Shown in pieces: positions 33,518 to 43,598 of a stretch of 64,000 nucleotides of DNA. The notes beneath the pieces are model-generated. The model had not been told where the DNA came from, ran no database searches, and saw only the letters and a program-made list of their open reading frames with translations. Made by a program: the position numbers and the translations under genes. The stretch's first letter is position 1. Every line of letters starts with the position of its first letter. This DNA comes from Paenibacillus sp. cl123 (lineage in GTDB: Bacteria > Bacillota > Bacilli > Paenibacillales > NBRC-103111): the NCBI RefSeq assembly GCF_900101595.1, contig NZ_FMYY01000014.1:102642-166641 (forward strand), given 5' to 3'.

Positions 33518-33550
33518 CAAAAAAACAGCCCGGGACCATACCCAGGCTGT
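33518..33550 (-). terminator. dnaB terminator
   Basis: Minus strand CAGCCTGGG / CCCGGGCTG with 6-base loop, followed by seven T residues. Lies downstream of the dnaB stop. Confidence 0.8.
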
Positions 33551-33625
33551 CAGGCCATACCATATATCCAGGCCAATCCGCTTCTCTCGCCGGAGGAGCA
33601 AGCCAAGGCAGCTAGCGATCCGCGG

Positions 33626-34984
33626 TCAGCTCGCCGGCTCCTGATGAGTGCGGTCCAGACCGACGAATTTGTTGAAGTTTTTCAAGAACGCCAGCTCGAC
33701 TGTCCCGACCGGACCGTTCCGCTGCTTGGCGATAATAATCTCGATAATATTTTTCTTCTCGGATTCCTTGTCGTAGTAGTCGTCCCGGTACAGGAAAGCT
33801 ACGATATCGGCATCCTGCTCGATCGATCCCGACTCCCGAAGGTCGGACATCATCGGCCGCTTGTCCTGCCGCTGCTCGACGCCCCGGCTCAGCTGCGAGA
33901 GCGCGATAACCGGCACGTCCAGCTCACGGGCGATCTGCTTGAGCGTACGCGAAATTTCGGAAACCTCCTGCTGCCGGTTGTCGCCCTTGCCCCGGCCGTG
34001 AATCAGCTGCAGGTAGTCGATGAGGATCATGCCAAGCCCCTTCTCCTTCTTCAGCCTCCGGCACTTGGCGCGAATATCGGCCACCGTCACCGACGGCGAG
34101 TCGTCGATATATATATTGGCTTCCGACAAGGAGCCGATCGCCATCGTCAGCTTCTCCCAGTCGTCCGGCTCCAGGAAGCCGGTCCGCATCCGTCCCGCAT
34201 CGACGTTCGCCTCGGCGCAGATCATCCGCTGGACGAGCTGGGCCGCGCCCATCTCCAGCGAGAAGATGGCGACGGTCTCCTTCTCCCGGACCCCGATATT
34301 TTGCGCGATATTCAGCGCGAACGCCGTCTTCCCTACGGAAGGACGGGCCGCCACGATGATGAGGTCGGAGCGCTGGAAGCCGGACGTCATCTTATCCAGA
34401 TCCGAGAAGCCGGACTTGATCCCGGTCGTGCTGCCCTTCTGGTTGAAGAGCATCTCAACCTTCTCGAACACTTCCATCAGCACGTCCCGGATCGCGATGA
34501 AGCCCGAGCCCGAGCGCGCCTGGGAAATCTCCATAATCCGCGCCTCGGCGTCGCTGAGCAGCGTCCCTACCTCGTCCTCGCCGGCATAGCCGTTCGAGAC
34601 GATCTGGGTCGCCGCCCGGATAAGCCGCCGCAGCATCGACTTCTCCTCGACGATCTGCGCATAATAATCGACGTTCGCCGCAGTCGGCACCGCATTGGCC
34701 AGCTGGGACAAGTAGGAGATCCCGCCCACTTCCTCCAGCTGCTGCTTGTCCTGCAGCCGGGCCGTCAGCGTGATCAGATCGACCGGCTCATTGGCTTCGG
34801 CGATCTCGATCATCGCTTCGAATATATGCTTATGCGCTCCGCGGTAAAAATCCTCGTCCGTAATCCGCTCCATCGCGGTGACCAGGGCGTCCCCGTCGAG
34901 CAGGATCGCCCCGAGCACCGCCTGCTCGGCCTCCAGATTTTGCGGCGGCACGCGGTCCATAAATAAGCTTTCGTTCATACTCAT
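33626..34984 (-). CDS. dnaB: Replicative DNA helicase DnaB (DnaC in B. subtilis)
   Basis: 452 residues. N-terminal primase-interaction domain (VPPQNLEAEQAVLGAILLDG) and C-terminal RecA-like motor with Walker A ARPSVGKTAFAL, Walker B region GMILIDYLQLIHG and the arginine region LSQLSRGVEQRQDKRP. Unwinds DNA ahead of the replisome as a hexamer. No intein or frameshift. Downstream of rplI in the same direction, with a terminator-like hairpin between them. Confidence 0.98.
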   Translation of the reverse strand: MSMNESLFMDRVPPQNLEAEQAVLGAILLDGDALVTAMERITDEDFYRGAHKHIFEAMIEIAEANEPVDLITLTARLQDKQQLEEVGGISYLSQLANAVPTAANVDYYAQIVEEKSMLRRLIRAATQIVSNGYAGEDEVGTLLSDAEARIMEISQARSGSGFIAIRDVLMEVFEKVEMLFNQKGSTTGIKSGFSDLDKMTSGFQRSDLIIVAARPSVGKTAFALNIAQNIGVREKETVAIFSLEMGAAQLVQRMICAEANVDAGRMRTGFLEPDDWEKLTMAIGSLSEANIYIDDSPSVTVADIRAKCRRLKKEKGLGMILIDYLQLIHGRGKGDNRQQEVSEISRTLKQIARELDVPVIALSQLSRGVEQRQDKRPMMSDLRESGSIEQDADIVAFLYRDDYYDKESEKKNIIEIIIAKQRNGPVGTVELAFLKNFNKFVGLDRTHQEPAS

Positions 34985-35102
34985 CTTAGTTCGTTCCCCC
35001 CGGTTACTCGCTCTGCCTGCCTACGATTATCGGTATGAGAGCCGGGCGGACGACCATGCCCACCGGAGCCGCGCTCCCTGTCCATCCGCCCCCGCAACAA
35101 CA

Positions 35103-35135
35103 AAGAACCGGCACACCATGCGTACCGGCTCCGTA
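35103..35135 (-). terminator. rplI-dnaB intercistronic terminator
   Basis: Minus strand GAGCCGGTACG / TGTGCCGGTTC stem with wobble pairs and a short loop, followed by TTTGTTGTTG. Confidence 0.6.
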
Positions 35136-35205
35136 TCTTCTCGGGTAGACTCGCTTTGTTCGCCCGGGCAGCCCGCTCTCCCTCGCGGGCGACCCAAGCT
35201 GCCGG

Positions 35206-35649
35206 CTACTCTTCCGTGACCTGCACCTTCAGCTTCGAAGTGACTTCCGGATGCAGCTTCACAACCACTTCGGTCACGCCGAGCGTGCGGATGGCGTCTT
35301 CCATCACAATCTTGCGCTTGTCTACTTTGATGCCGAGCTTCTCGAGACCTTCCGCTACCTGCTTGTTGGACACGGCTCCGAACAGACGACCGTCCGTGCC
35401 GGACTTCGCCTTGAGCTGTACGGTCAGCTCCGCGATACGGCGGCCCAGCTCTTCGGCGTCTGCCTTCTCCTGAGCTTTCTTGCGCTCTTCCGCCTTCTTC
35501 TGCTGATCCAGCGCCTTGATCGCCGAATCGACAGCAGGGGAAGCCAGCTTCTGTTTAAACAGGAAGTTGGTTGCGTAGCCTTCGGATACTTCCTTGATCT
35601 CGCCTTTCTTGCCTTGACCCTTCACGTCTTTCAACAATATGACCTTCAT
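35206..35649 (-). CDS. rplI: 50S ribosomal protein L9
   Basis: 147 residues. Begins [20 protein letters not shown], with [12 protein letters not shown], the hallmark N-terminal domain, followed by the long helix rich in K/E/A and a C-terminal domain ending [12 protein letters not shown]. The start codon overlaps the end of gdpP by four bases (ATGA), indicating coupled translation. Confidence 0.98.
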   Translation of the reverse strand: MKVILLKDVKGQGKKGEIKEVSEGYATNFLFKQKLASPAVDSAIKALDQQKKAEERKKAQEKADAEELGRRIAELTVQLKAKSGTDGRLFGAVSNKQVAEGLEKLGIKVDKRKIVMEDAIRTLGVTEVVVKLHPEVTSKLKVQVTEE

Positions 35650-37607
35650 TCGAATAGCCCCTCCTCGGCGTGAATTTGACTCAATACCTGCTTCAGGCGC
35701 TGCGTAGCTTCCGCTACCGTGCCCTCCAGCTGCGTAGCCGCGTTGGTCAAATGACCTCCGCCGCCCATCCGTTCCATCACGACCTGAACATTCATCTGCC
35801 CGAGCGACCTGGCGCTGATGCCGATAAGCCCGTCATTGCGCTCGCTGATTGCAAATGATGCCATGATCCCTGTCATAGTTAACAATGTATCAGCTACCTG
35901 CGCAATGTTCAACTGAGAATATTTACGTCCCGGCTCCGCTACGGCCAGGGCGATATGATCGAAGATGACAACGGCATTTCTAATAATTTCCGATTTCTTG
36001 ATATATTGATCCAAATCTTCCTTCAGCAGCCGCTGGATGAGAGAAGAGTCCGCTCCGTTGCGCCGCAGATAAGAGGCCGCTTCGAAGGTTCTCGCTCCCG
36101 TCCGCAGGCTGAAGCTGCGCGTATCGACGACGATGCCGGCCAGCAGCGTCGTCGCCTCCAGCACGCCCATCGTCAGCCGGTCGTTGAAATAAGGCAGCAG
36201 CTCCGTCACCAGCTCACAGGTTGAGGAGGCGTACGGCTCCATGTAGACGAGGGTAGCGTCATGAATAAAGTCCTCGCTGCGGCGGTGATGGTCGATGACG
36301 ACCCTCCGGTGCGTCATCTGCAGCAGCCGCGGTTCGCTGGCCATCGCAGCCCGGTGCGTGTCCACGACGACGACCAGGGAACGCGAACCCGTAATCTGCA
36401 GCGCCTGCTCCGGCGTGATAAACCAGCGATTGAGCCGCTCGTCCTCCTGGATCGCCTCCATCAGCTTCTGAATGGCCGGATTGATGCCCTCGAGTACGAT
36501 GTAGCCTTCCTTGCCGCTCACATGGGCCATCTTCAGCACGCCGATCGCCGCTCCGACCGAGTCCATATCCGGCAGCTTATGCCCCATGATCAGCACATTG
36601 TCGCTATCGCGGATCAAGTCCCGCAGCGCATGCGAGATTACGCGCGCTCGTACCCGGGTCCGCTTCTCGATGGCGTTGGAGCGCCCTCCGTAGAAGGACA
36701 GCCGCTCGCCCATCTTCACCGCTGCCTGGTCGCCGCCGCGGCCCAGCGCCATGTCGAGGCTCGTCTGCGCCCAATGTCCGAGCTCCGGCAGAGAAGCCGC
36801 ACCGGAGGCGATGCCGATACTAAGGGTCATCGGCAGCTTGTTCTCAATCGTGATGTCGCGAACCTCATCGAGAATTTCGAACCGGGACTGCTCCAGCAGC
36901 TTCAGACTTTTCTGGTTCATCACGAGGAAATACCGGTCCGACGCCGTCCGGCGCAAGTACAGATGGTGCTTCTGCGCCCACTCCGTAATCTCGCCGGTAA
37001 CCTTGGCCATCATGATGCTGCGCGACTGATCGTCAAGCCCTTGCGTCGCCTCGTCGAGATTATCCATCATGACGATGCCCATCGCGATCTGTTCCTCGCT
37101 CGCCTGCGTCTGCAGCGTGCGCAGCGCGGTCATATCCGTGATGTACAGCAGCCTCTCCTCCGGCTTGATCTGGACCTCATAGATACGGCCGTCCTGCGTC
37201 ATCTCCATCCGCAGTTCCTTTTCCTTGCGGTTCTTCAGAGCAGGAAACTGCTCGGGCAGCGATTCGCCGATCAGCGTATCCTTGCCAAACATGCGGGCAA
37301 CGAACGGATTATGCCATTCGATCACTTTCTCCTCATTGAACAAGACGATACCGAGCGGCAGATCATGCATGGCTTCGCTGCCGGCCTTCTTTACCCGGAG
37401 CGTAAGCGTGCTGATATAGTCGGTCAAGCCGCGGCTGAACTCCTGTTCGGCCCGGTACAGCAAAAACGCCGCACCCACAGCCAAGACAAGAAAGACGACC
37501 CCGAGCCGCCATTCGAATACCGACACCGTTACTATCAATGCGAGCAGAAGGCCGAGCAACCCGTACATATGCAAGCCGCGCCAACGCTTCAACAAGAACT
37601 TCGGCAT
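35646..37607 (-). CDS. gdpP: Cyclic-di-AMP phosphodiesterase GdpP (YybT)
   Basis: 653 residues. Two N-terminal membrane segments (near 12-50), a PAS-like domain (about 75-150), a degenerate GGDEF domain (about 170-300), then DHH and DHHA1 phosphodiesterase domains with metal-binding [31 protein letters not shown] and [15 protein letters not shown]. Hydrolyses c-di-AMP to pApA and so regulates potassium homeostasis, wall integrity and beta-lactam tolerance in Bacillota. Sits between yybS and rplI as in Bacillus. Confidence 0.97.
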   Translation of the reverse strand: MPKFLLKRWRGLHMYGLLGLLLALIVTVSVFEWRLGVVFLVLAVGAAFLLYRAEQEFSRGLTDYISTLTLRVKKAGSEAMHDLPLGIVLFNEEKVIEWHNPFVARMFGKDTLIGESLPEQFPALKNRKEKELRMEMTQDGRIYEVQIKPEERLLYITDMTALRTLQTQASEEQIAMGIVMMDNLDEATQGLDDQSRSIMMAKVTGEITEWAQKHHLYLRRTASDRYFLVMNQKSLKLLEQSRFEILDEVRDITIENKLPMTLSIGIASGAASLPELGHWAQTSLDMALGRGGDQAAVKMGERLSFYGGRSNAIEKRTRVRARVISHALRDLIRDSDNVLIMGHKLPDMDSVGAAIGVLKMAHVSGKEGYIVLEGINPAIQKLMEAIQEDERLNRWFITPEQALQITGSRSLVVVVDTHRAAMASEPRLLQMTHRRVVIDHHRRSEDFIHDATLVYMEPYASSTCELVTELLPYFNDRLTMGVLEATTLLAGIVVDTRSFSLRTGARTFEAASYLRRNGADSSLIQRLLKEDLDQYIKKSEIIRNAVVIFDHIALAVAEPGRKYSQLNIAQVADTLLTMTGIMASFAISERNDGLIGISARSLGQMNVQVVMERMGGGGHLTNAATQLEGTVAEATQRLKQVLSQIHAEEGLFE

Positions 37608-37655
37608 TTCATTCGCTCCAATCTGCTGAATTGCGCAGGTTCCGATTCCGGAGAT

Positions 37656-38597
37656 CTAGCCTTTACTTTTGATGCGGTCCCGGATGGGAAACGCCACATC
37701 GAACACCCCGACCAGACTGAGCAGGAAAAAGGCCGGCGGGAAGACGAGCAGCAGCACAATGCCGATAATCGGCAGCGTCTTGTTCCATCTTTTGACGTGA
37801 GCTACGAAGAACAAGAACGAGATGGCTTGAATCGCAAACACCGTACTGAGCAGCGGCAGCAGGTTCAAGACAAGCGTAAACACGGTCGACTGAGTGTCCT
37901 TCGCAAACATCTCCAGCACGAGCGCGATGACGTAGATCCAGATAAACGACTTCGGCAGCATCCAGTCCTTCACCGGACGGAAAGCGGGAATCGACTCGCC
38001 CGCCCGCACCAGGAAGCGTCTGGCGATCGTATGGGATATGATCGTATACAGAAGGGAGAACACGATCATATACAGAGGCAGCATCTGCACGGACAGCTGA
38101 ACGAGCGTATCGACATCGATGCCGATCAAGCTTCTCATCTGTGGCGAGTACATATTGAACGACTCGATCATGAGCGACTTGAACTTGCCGATCGGATTCA
38201 GGCCGAACAGCTGGGCGATCACCAGACTGAGAAGCAGCTCCGCAAGCAGCGTGACGGCTCCGGCTGTCAGTACGTTCCGGGCCGGGGCGCGCTTTTTGTA
38301 CAGATTGCCCATCTGAAATACCGGAGGCAGCAGGAACAGGGAAATCGCCACGAGCAGCGCGCCGACCCAGCCTGCCAGCAGAATCGATACGAGCACATAC
38401 ACGATGGCCAGACAAGCCACGTAGTGAATAAGAAACGCTTTGGTTCCCAGCCGTACATACATCACCAGCACCGGCACCAGCAGGAAAAACATCGTGAGCA
38501 GCAGCACAGGCGGCAGGAAAAGCGATAATAACGTTACAATGTAAACGATGCTCCAAACGAGCATCCGCGGCTTTTGCGTTTCTTGCAAGCCCTTCAC
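37656..38597 (-). CDS. DUF2232 membrane protein YybS
   Basis: 313 residues with about eight hydrophobic segments, typical of the YybS/DUF2232 family that sits directly upstream of gdpP in Bacilli. The topology resembles ECF-transporter S-like or MreD-like membrane proteins, but no substrate is known. Start is a GTG overlapping the upstream MazG-like gene by four bases; a TTG three codons in is an alternative with a better-spaced site. Confidence 0.85.
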   Translation of the reverse strand: MKGLQETQKPRMLVWSIVYIVTLLSLFLPPVLLLTMFFLLVPVLVMYVRLGTKAFLIHYVACLAIVYVLVSILLAGWVGALLVAISLFLLPPVFQMGNLYKKRAPARNVLTAGAVTLLAELLLSLVIAQLFGLNPIGKFKSLMIESFNMYSPQMRSLIGIDVDTLVQLSVQMLPLYMIVFSLLYTIISHTIARRFLVRAGESIPAFRPVKDWMLPKSFIWIYVIALVLEMFAKDTQSTVFTLVLNLLPLLSTVFAIQAISFLFFVAHVKRWNKTLPIIGIVLLLVFPPAFFLLSLVGVFDVAFPIRDRIKSKG

Positions 38598-38905
38598 CTC
38601 TTACGCAAGTGATCTTCTAAAGCGGATATATCGCCGTACCATTCCTCAAGCTGATGGCCTTCTTCACGATGCTTTTTCATCTTCTCCAACACCGCTTCAT
38701 CCAGACTGCGCAGCGAGATGCCCAGCCTTCTGCCGAGAATATAACAGCAGGCCACCAGGCTGGCGAGCCCATCCATCATTTTATGATGGCTTCCTTCCCA
38801 TATGCCTTTGAGCAGATGAGCCATTTGATCAACAAGTTCCGTTTTCAGCCATTCGATAATTTTGGCCCGCTTGGCCAAGTCGACATCCTTATCCATAAAT
38901 GACAA
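38594..38905 (-). CDS. MazG-like family protein
   Basis: 103 residues, mostly helical (IIEWLKTELVDQMAHLLKGI, LASLVACCYILGRRLG, LDEAVLEKMKKHREEG). This arrangement is found in small MazG-like, all-alpha NTP pyrophosphohydrolase-related proteins of Paenibacilli. The EExxE catalytic motif of true MazG enzymes is not obvious, so catalysis is doubtful. Start is a TTG with GGGGAG seven bases upstream; the ATG three codons later is too far from that site. Confidence 0.7.
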   Translation of the reverse strand: MSFMDKDVDLAKRAKIIEWLKTELVDQMAHLLKGIWEGSHHKMMDGLASLVACCYILGRRLGISLRSLDEAVLEKMKKHREEGHQLEEWYGDISALEDHLRKR

Positions 38906-38963
38906 GCCGCTTCTCCCCTTACATCGGGCACTTTAATCGCTTAATTTAAGTATACCACAACTC

Positions 38964-39380
38964 CTAGTTCTTTTGTTCGGACTGCCACAGCTTGAAGCAA
39001 TAATCAATGATTTCGCTGCGCCGGATTATGCCGATAAATACTTCGCTGTCGTCGATCACAGGCACATAGTTCTGCCGGGTGGCGAGCGTGATCAGATCCT
39101 GCATCTGCTGATCGATGCGCACCGGATGAATGGCCATATGCTGCGGAACATCCTTCAGCTGCAGCTTGTGCGCATGCTCGAAGCCGATCTCCGGCGAGCG
39201 CTTCAGCTTCCACAGCAGATCGCCCTCTGTAATCGTACCGGCGTATCTGCCTTGCTCGTCGATCAGAGGCACCGCGGAATAGCGGTGATATTCCATGCGT
39301 TCCAGCGCTTGTCTGACCGTCGAATGCGGAGATAAGTACACAACCTGGTCCTTAGGTACTAGAAAAAAAGCGATATTCAA
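38964..39380 (-). CDS. CBS-domain pair protein, DarB/YkuL-like
   Basis: 138 residues consisting of two CBS domains (YLSPHSTVRQALERMEYHRY and MAIHPVRIDQQMQDLITLA; ending VFIGIIRRSEIIDYCFK). Size and layout match B. subtilis DarB (YkuL, CbpB), a c-di-AMP receptor that controls Rel and pyruvate carboxylase. Located next to gdpP, the c-di-AMP phosphodiesterase. Start is a TTG after GAGGAG. Ligand identity is an inference from the family. Confidence 0.78.
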   Translation of the reverse strand: MNIAFFLVPKDQVVYLSPHSTVRQALERMEYHRYSAVPLIDEQGRYAGTITEGDLLWKLKRSPEIGFEHAHKLQLKDVPQHMAIHPVRIDQQMQDLITLATRQNYVPVIDDSEVFIGIIRRSEIIDYCFKLWQSEQKN

Positions 39381-39743
39381 GAAGACTCCTCACCTTTCAT
39401 ATAATGCGGGCGGTTCAAACAGGTCTTTACCCTGCCGGCCTCAAGGAGGCTCGATTTCCCCCTGCCATGCAGGAAAAAGAGTCACAGCCGATCGATCATC
39501 CGGCCTTCGGCAGTCATTATTCTTTATGAAGGAACACAAGGCTCTATGCTGCCCTTCTGCCCCTCCGACCCGGCCAATTTTCCCGCTCTTTCACTATATC
39601 ACGTTCCTGCCCTTATTGAAAAACCCTGGGTGAGCTTATCTCCTCCCGGCTCGCCGCAAGCGGTCCTTCCACTCCCGGATATGCCAAAAAAGGACTGACG
39701 AGAGCGTCAGTCCTTTCTTTAATAAAGCCGTTAGGCCTATATC
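39381..39743. other. Intergenic, rpsR terminator only
   Basis: Apart from the terminator at 39685-39720, nothing recognisable is seen. Confidence 0.4.
39685..39720 (-). terminator. rpsF-ssb-rpsR operon terminator
   Basis: Perfect 9-base stem GGACTGACG / CGTCAGTCC with loop CTCT and T-rich tail on the minus strand (TTTTTTGG), also T-rich on the plus strand. Confidence 0.85.
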
Positions 39744-40034
39744 CTACTCCGTTGTGTAAGGCAGCAAAGCGATTTGACGGGAACGCTTGATAGCGATCGT
39801 CAAGGCGCGTTGGTACTTAGCGGAAGTTCCCGTTACACGGCGCGGAAGAATCTTGCCGCGCTCGCTGATGAACTTCTTCAGCGTTTCGATGTCTTTATAA
39901 TCAATGTGCTTGATTTTATTTACAGTGAAGTAACAAACTTTACGGCGCTTGCCGCCTTTTTTGCCACGTCCGCTGAACTTTCTTTCGCCGCGTTCGCCAC
40001 GGTCTTCGGAACGTTCTCTTTTCTCAAATGCCAT
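39744..40034 (-). CDS. rpsR: 30S ribosomal protein S18
   Basis: 96 residues with an unusually charged N-terminal extension ([16 protein letters not shown]) before the conserved core [38 protein letters not shown] and [20 protein letters not shown]. Binds 16S rRNA together with S6. Last gene of rpsF-ssb-rpsR. Confidence 0.98.
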   Translation of the reverse strand: MAFEKRERSEDRGERGERKFSGRGKKGGKRRKVCYFTVNKIKHIDYKDIETLKKFISERGKILPRRVTGTSAKYQRALTIAIKRSRQIALLPYTTE

Positions 40035-40079
40035 TGTTCTCCATCCTTTCTACGTTAGATTCATTCCATACCGTTCTAG

Positions 40080-40613
40080 CTAGAACGGCAGATCATCGTC
40101 GGAAATATCGATCGGTCGCCCGTCGTCCTGGAACGGATCTTGATTGTTATCGCGTCCACCGCCGTAGCCGCCACGGTTGCCATTGCCTCCGCTTCCGCCG
40201 CCATAATTACCGCCGCCGCCGCTATTGCCGCTGCCACCGCCGTAATTACCGCCGCCTGCGCCTGATGCCCCGCCTTCTTCACGGTTTCCGCTGTTCGCCG
40301 ATTCCAAGAAACGCACATTGTCAGCAATGACTTCAGTCACGTAAACGCGCTTGCCTTCATTGTTGTCGTAATTGCGCACTTGAATTCTGCCTTCTACAGC
40401 AGCCAATCGACCTTTGCGAAGGTAATTCGCGCAAGTCTCCGCCAGCTGGCGCCAAGTGACGATCGGGATAAAGTCCGCCTCCCGCTGCCCGCCTTGGTTG
40501 GAAAAAGGCCGGTCTACTGCAAGGGTAAACTGGGTCACAGCCACACCTGCAGGCGTATAGCGCAGTTCAGGGTCACGTGTCAGTCTTCCGATCAGAATTA
40601 CACGATTCAACAT
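40080..40613 (-). CDS. ssb: Single-stranded DNA-binding protein
   Basis: About 177 residues from the ATG at 40613 ([19 protein letters not shown]). OB-fold N-terminus to about residue 110 ([45 protein letters not shown]), then a Gly/Asn-rich tail, and the acidic DISDDDLPF tip that recruits replication and repair proteins. Cotranscribed with rpsF and rpsR. Confidence 0.97.
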   Translation of the reverse strand: MLNRVILIGRLTRDPELRYTPAGVAVTQFTLAVDRPFSNQGGQREADFIPIVTWRQLAETCANYLRKGRLAAVEGRIQVRNYDNNEGKRVYVTEVIADNVRFLESANSGNREEGGASGAGGGNYGGGSGNSGGGGNYGGGSGGNGNRGGYGGGRDNNQDPFQDDGRPIDISDDDLPF

Positions 40614-40677
40614 CCGCATTCCCTCCCGGATTCGCTGCCTGCATCGCTGCTTGCAGCTTGCTCGATTACAGCACTGA

Positions 40678-40962
40678 TTAAGCTACGTCTTTCGTGATCA
40701 GGTAACGAATGATTTCGTCGGAAATCTTCATCACACGATCAAGTTCAACGATAACTTCATTAGTTGCGTTGAATTGCACCAACACATAATGACCGTCACG
40801 GAACTTGTTGATCTCATACGCAAGACGGCGCTTACCCATTACATCGTGCTTCGTAACTTCGCCACCGTTGTTGATGATGCCTTGGAACTTCTCTACCGTA
40901 GCCTGAACCGCTTCTTGCTCGATATCAGGACGGATGATGTACATCACTTCATATTTGCGCAT
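40678..40962 (-). CDS. rpsF: 30S ribosomal protein S6
   Basis: 94 residues. Begins [20 protein letters not shown] and contains [21 protein letters not shown], matching bacterial S6. First gene of the rpsF-ssb-rpsR operon; GGAGG precedes the ATG. A leader hairpin that may be bound by S6:S18 lies just upstream. Confidence 0.98.
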   Translation of the reverse strand: MRKYEVMYIIRPDIEQEAVQATVEKFQGIINNGGEVTKHDVMGKRRLAYEINKFRDGHYVLVQFNATNEVIVELDRVMKISDEIIRYLITKDVA

Positions 40963-40989
40963 GTTGTCACCTCCCTTTGGACTATGGCC

Positions 40990-41012
40990 CCTGACCGGCT
41001 TGTACCGTCAGG
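40990..41012 (-). promoter_or_regulatory. Candidate S6:S18-binding leader element
   Basis: In the rpsF leader the minus strand forms CCTGAC / GTCAGG closing a loop that ends with an unpaired CCG just before the 3' arm. The CCG bulge on a short hairpin is the feature of S6:S18 autoregulatory leaders, in which the ribosomal proteins repress their own operon. Confidence 0.5.
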
Positions 41013-41176
41013 AACAAGGAGCGAGAATAATACGTTAGGTAAAAAACTCGCACCTGAATACTATACCAGAATATACAGGCCGAAGCAAGTCGCAATCCTG
41101 CCATTTATTGACCTACATGCCGGCGTCCGTTCCCGGTCAATCTATAGGTACATCTACAAGCAGGAGGTGACCTGTG

Positions 41177-41362
41177 ATGGGTGAATGGAGTCAATTCCGT
41201 CCCGGCGACAAAGCGCCTAACGACGGCGAATACATGGAAGTTGGAGAAGATGCCTTCCATATGGGGATCAACGACCCGAAGATCGTGAAGCTGAAAAAAG
41301 GCGATGCCTTCCCGGAGACAAGCAACCACAATCGCAAGTGGAAGCGCATGTTCCGCGGCTGA
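41177..41362 (+). CDS. YjzC-family small protein
   Basis: 61 residues (M-GEWSQFRPGDKAPNDGEYM ... DAFPETSNHNRKWKRMFRG), the compact PGDKAPNDG / KKGDAFPET pattern of YjzC-like proteins in Bacilli, often sporulation-associated. AGGAGGTGA precedes the start. Own terminator downstream. Function unknown. Confidence 0.85.
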   Translation: MGEWSQFRPGDKAPNDGEYMEVGEDAFHMGINDPKIVKLKKGDAFPETSNHNRKWKRMFRG

Positions 41363-41370
41363 CGCTCTCT

Positions 41371-41400
41371 CCCGTCCGCCTTAAGGGGGGACGGGGCTTT
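41371..41400 (+). terminator. Terminator of the yjzC-like gene
   Basis: CCCGTCC / GGACGGG stem with inner CCTT..AAGG pairing, then GCTTTT. Confidence 0.75.
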
Positions 41401-41508
41401 TAAGCCCGGAGAACCTTGCCCGGTCCCAAGCCAAGCAGCCAAGTGATACGACATCGGCAGATGACAGCCCGTTTATCAAGCCTTCTATAGCAAAGGAGCT
41501 TTGACCTG

Positions 41509-41766
41509 ATGACTTATAAATGTACAGCCCTCTTCACCATGATCGGCGCAGCACTATGCTTGATTCATTTTTTCGGCCATGAATACGACCCCGTTTATCT
41601 GATGTTCTACGCGCTGAGCGTGCCGGCCTGGTTTTATCCGATCTTCACCTACACCGATGTCAATCCGCTGCTGCTCTACCTGCTGACAACCTTGACATGG
41701 ACATTGATAGGATATGTCGTGGACCGGTTTTCCGTTTACCGGCGCAGCCGTCATTCGTCCGGATAA
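41509..41766 (+). CDS. Hypothetical small membrane protein
   Basis: 85 residues with three hydrophobic segments (FTMIGAALCLIHFF, VYLMFYALSVPAWFYPIF, LLLYLLTTLTWTLIGYVV) and a basic C-terminus. AAAGGAG precedes the ATG and a terminator follows. No family recognised. Confidence 0.65.
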   Translation: MTYKCTALFTMIGAALCLIHFFGHEYDPVYLMFYALSVPAWFYPIFTYTDVNPLLLYLLTTLTWTLIGYVVDRFSVYRRSRHSSG

Positions 41767-41787
41767 GCCCGGATCGATACGGATGAT

Positions 41788-41835
41788 AATCCCAGGAAGG
41801 CGTACTTGCATGCGTCCTCTCCCGGGATTATTTTT
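41788..41835 (+). terminator. Terminator of the small membrane protein gene
   Basis: AATCCC / GGGATT outer arms with a long inner stem, followed by ATTTTTG. Confidence 0.7.
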
Positions 41836-42032
41836 GTTGACCCGGGACAAGCGAAAAACGGCGATTATCATAGGATATGAAAGAAAACAATTCGGTTAAC
41901 CGCTTACATAAACGATGTTATTTCTTTTATCCGCTCTCAATTTTAGGTATAATGCCATACAGTGAACATCGGCCCCGACTTTTCTGAGAGTGGAAAGTCA
42001 TCATCTACCGGATAACTAGGAGGATTATTGGT

Positions 42033-43487
42033 TTGAACAAACAATTGAATAGCAACGGCTGGTTCAGCAATACGCGGCTGGATATGCTCTCGGGCATCAC
42101 CGTGGCTCTTGCCCTGATCCCGGAGGCGATCGCTTTCTCTATCATCGCAGGGGTAGATCCTATGGTGGGTCTTTACGCCTCCTTCAGCATTGCGGTCGTC
42201 ATCGCCTTCACAGGCGGACGGCCCGGCATGATCTCGGCGGCGACGGGCGCCATGGCGCTGCTGATGGTCAATCTGGTCAAGGACCATGGCCTGGAGTATT
42301 TGTTCGCTGCCACAGTGCTGGCGGGGGTGCTCCAGGTGATTCTCGGCATGCTGCGGCTCGGGCAGCTGGTATCCTTCGTCCCCCATTCTGTCATGACCGG
42401 CTTCGTCAATGCGCTGGCGATCCTGATCTTCATGGCACAGCTGACCCACTTCACCGGCGCCGGCTGGCTGATGTACGCTTTGGTTGCGCTGACCCTGGTC
42501 ATCATCTACGGATTGCCGCGTTTGACCAAGGCAGTGCCGTCCGCTCTTGTTGCCATCATCGTCGTCTCCCTATTGGTGATTTCTCTCGGACTGGATGTGA
42601 AGACGGTCGGCGACATGGGCAAGCTGACGAGCGCGCTTCCGGTTTTCCATCTGCCCCAGGTACTGCTGTCGCTGGACACGCTGTGGATCATTCTGCCTTA
42701 TTCGATCTCCTTGGCTATGGTCGGCATTCTGGAATCGCTGCTGACCGCCACCATCGTTGACGAAATGACGGATACGACCAGCGACAAAAACCGCGAGGTC
42801 AAGGGACAAGGCGTCGCCAATATCGTGACCGGCTTCTTCGGCGGCATGGCCGGCTGCGCGATGATCGGACAATCGGTGATTAACGTCAAGTCAGGAGGCC
42901 GTACCCGGCTATCGACCTTGGTAGCCGGCGTGTTCCTGTTGTTTCTTATTATTGTTCTGGGCGATGTCGTCAAGCAAATCCCTATGGCCGCCCTTGTTGG
43001 CGTCATGATTATGGTTTCGGTCGGCACCTTCGACTGGAGCTCGGTCATTCGGATCAACAAGCTGCCCTTATCCGATGCAGTCGTGATGCTCGTGACCGTA
43101 TCCATCGTGGTGGCTACGCATGATCTGTCTTACGGCGTGTTCGCCGGCGTTATTCTCAGTGCGGTCATCTTCGCCTGGAAGATGTCCAAGATTCGTGTAG
43201 CTTCCTCCCTGCAAGCTGACGGAAGCGTGGTCTACCGGGTATCCGGTCCGGTGTTTTTTGGCACCGTATCGGCGCTGCTGGCCTCCTTCGCTTATCAGGA
43301 AGACCCGAAGCGGGTCGTTGTTGATCTCACCGGGTCGCATGTATGGGATCACTCAGCCGTTACGGCCCTCTCCAAGACAATCGCCAAATACCGGAGTCTG
43401 GGCAAGGAAGTAACTCTCATCGGGCTTAATGAAGAGAGCCGGACGCTCATCGACCGAACCGGCTTAAGCATACCGCAAGGCCATTAA
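42033..43487 (+). CDS. SulP-family inorganic anion transporter with STAS domain
   Basis: 484 residues. About ten to eleven membrane segments beginning [20 protein letters not shown] (the conserved SulP first segment), then [19 protein letters not shown], and a C-terminal cytosolic STAS domain from about 395 ([38 protein letters not shown]). SulP proteins carry sulfate, bicarbonate or other anions, and the substrate is not fixed by sequence. Start is a TTG with AGGAGG nine bases upstream. Own terminator downstream. Confidence 0.93.
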   Translation: MNKQLNSNGWFSNTRLDMLSGITVALALIPEAIAFSIIAGVDPMVGLYASFSIAVVIAFTGGRPGMISAATGAMALLMVNLVKDHGLEYLFAATVLAGVLQVILGMLRLGQLVSFVPHSVMTGFVNALAILIFMAQLTHFTGAGWLMYALVALTLVIIYGLPRLTKAVPSALVAIIVVSLLVISLGLDVKTVGDMGKLTSALPVFHLPQVLLSLDTLWIILPYSISLAMVGILESLLTATIVDEMTDTTSDKNREVKGQGVANIVTGFFGGMAGCAMIGQSVINVKSGGRTRLSTLVAGVFLLFLIIVLGDVVKQIPMAALVGVMIMVSVGTFDWSSVIRINKLPLSDAVVMLVTVSIVVATHDLSYGVFAGVILSAVIFAWKMSKIRVASSLQADGSVVYRVSGPVFFGTVSALLASFAYQEDPKRVVVDLTGSHVWDHSAVTALSKTIAKYRSLGKEVTLIGLNEESRTLIDRTGLSIPQGH

Positions 43488-43492
43488 GCTCT

Positions 43493-43542
43493 AAGAAGGA
43501 CCAGGAAGGATGATGAGTCATCCCCCAGGTCCTTCTTTTTAT
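43493..43542 (+). terminator. sulP-type transporter gene terminator
   Basis: AAGAAGGACC / GGTCCTTCTT arms with inner GGATGA / TCATCC pairing, then TTTATTT. Confidence 0.85.
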
Positions 43543-43598
43543 TTCGCTTGCAGCTTTGCCCCGCCCATCAGGCAGGCGACCTTACGCTTTTACACACC

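Noticed and set aside
33467-34966. 499-codon plus-strand open frame opposite dnaB
   Set aside because: Shadow of dnaB with no recognisable domain.
36261-38528. 755-codon plus-strand open frame opposite gdpP-yybS
   Set aside because: Antisense artefact of GC-biased codons in gdpP and yybS; low-complexity translation.
40080-40330. Gly-codon repeats resembling a CRISPR-like or satellite repeat
   Set aside because: They are the glycine/asparagine-rich linker of SSB, in frame and normal for the protein.
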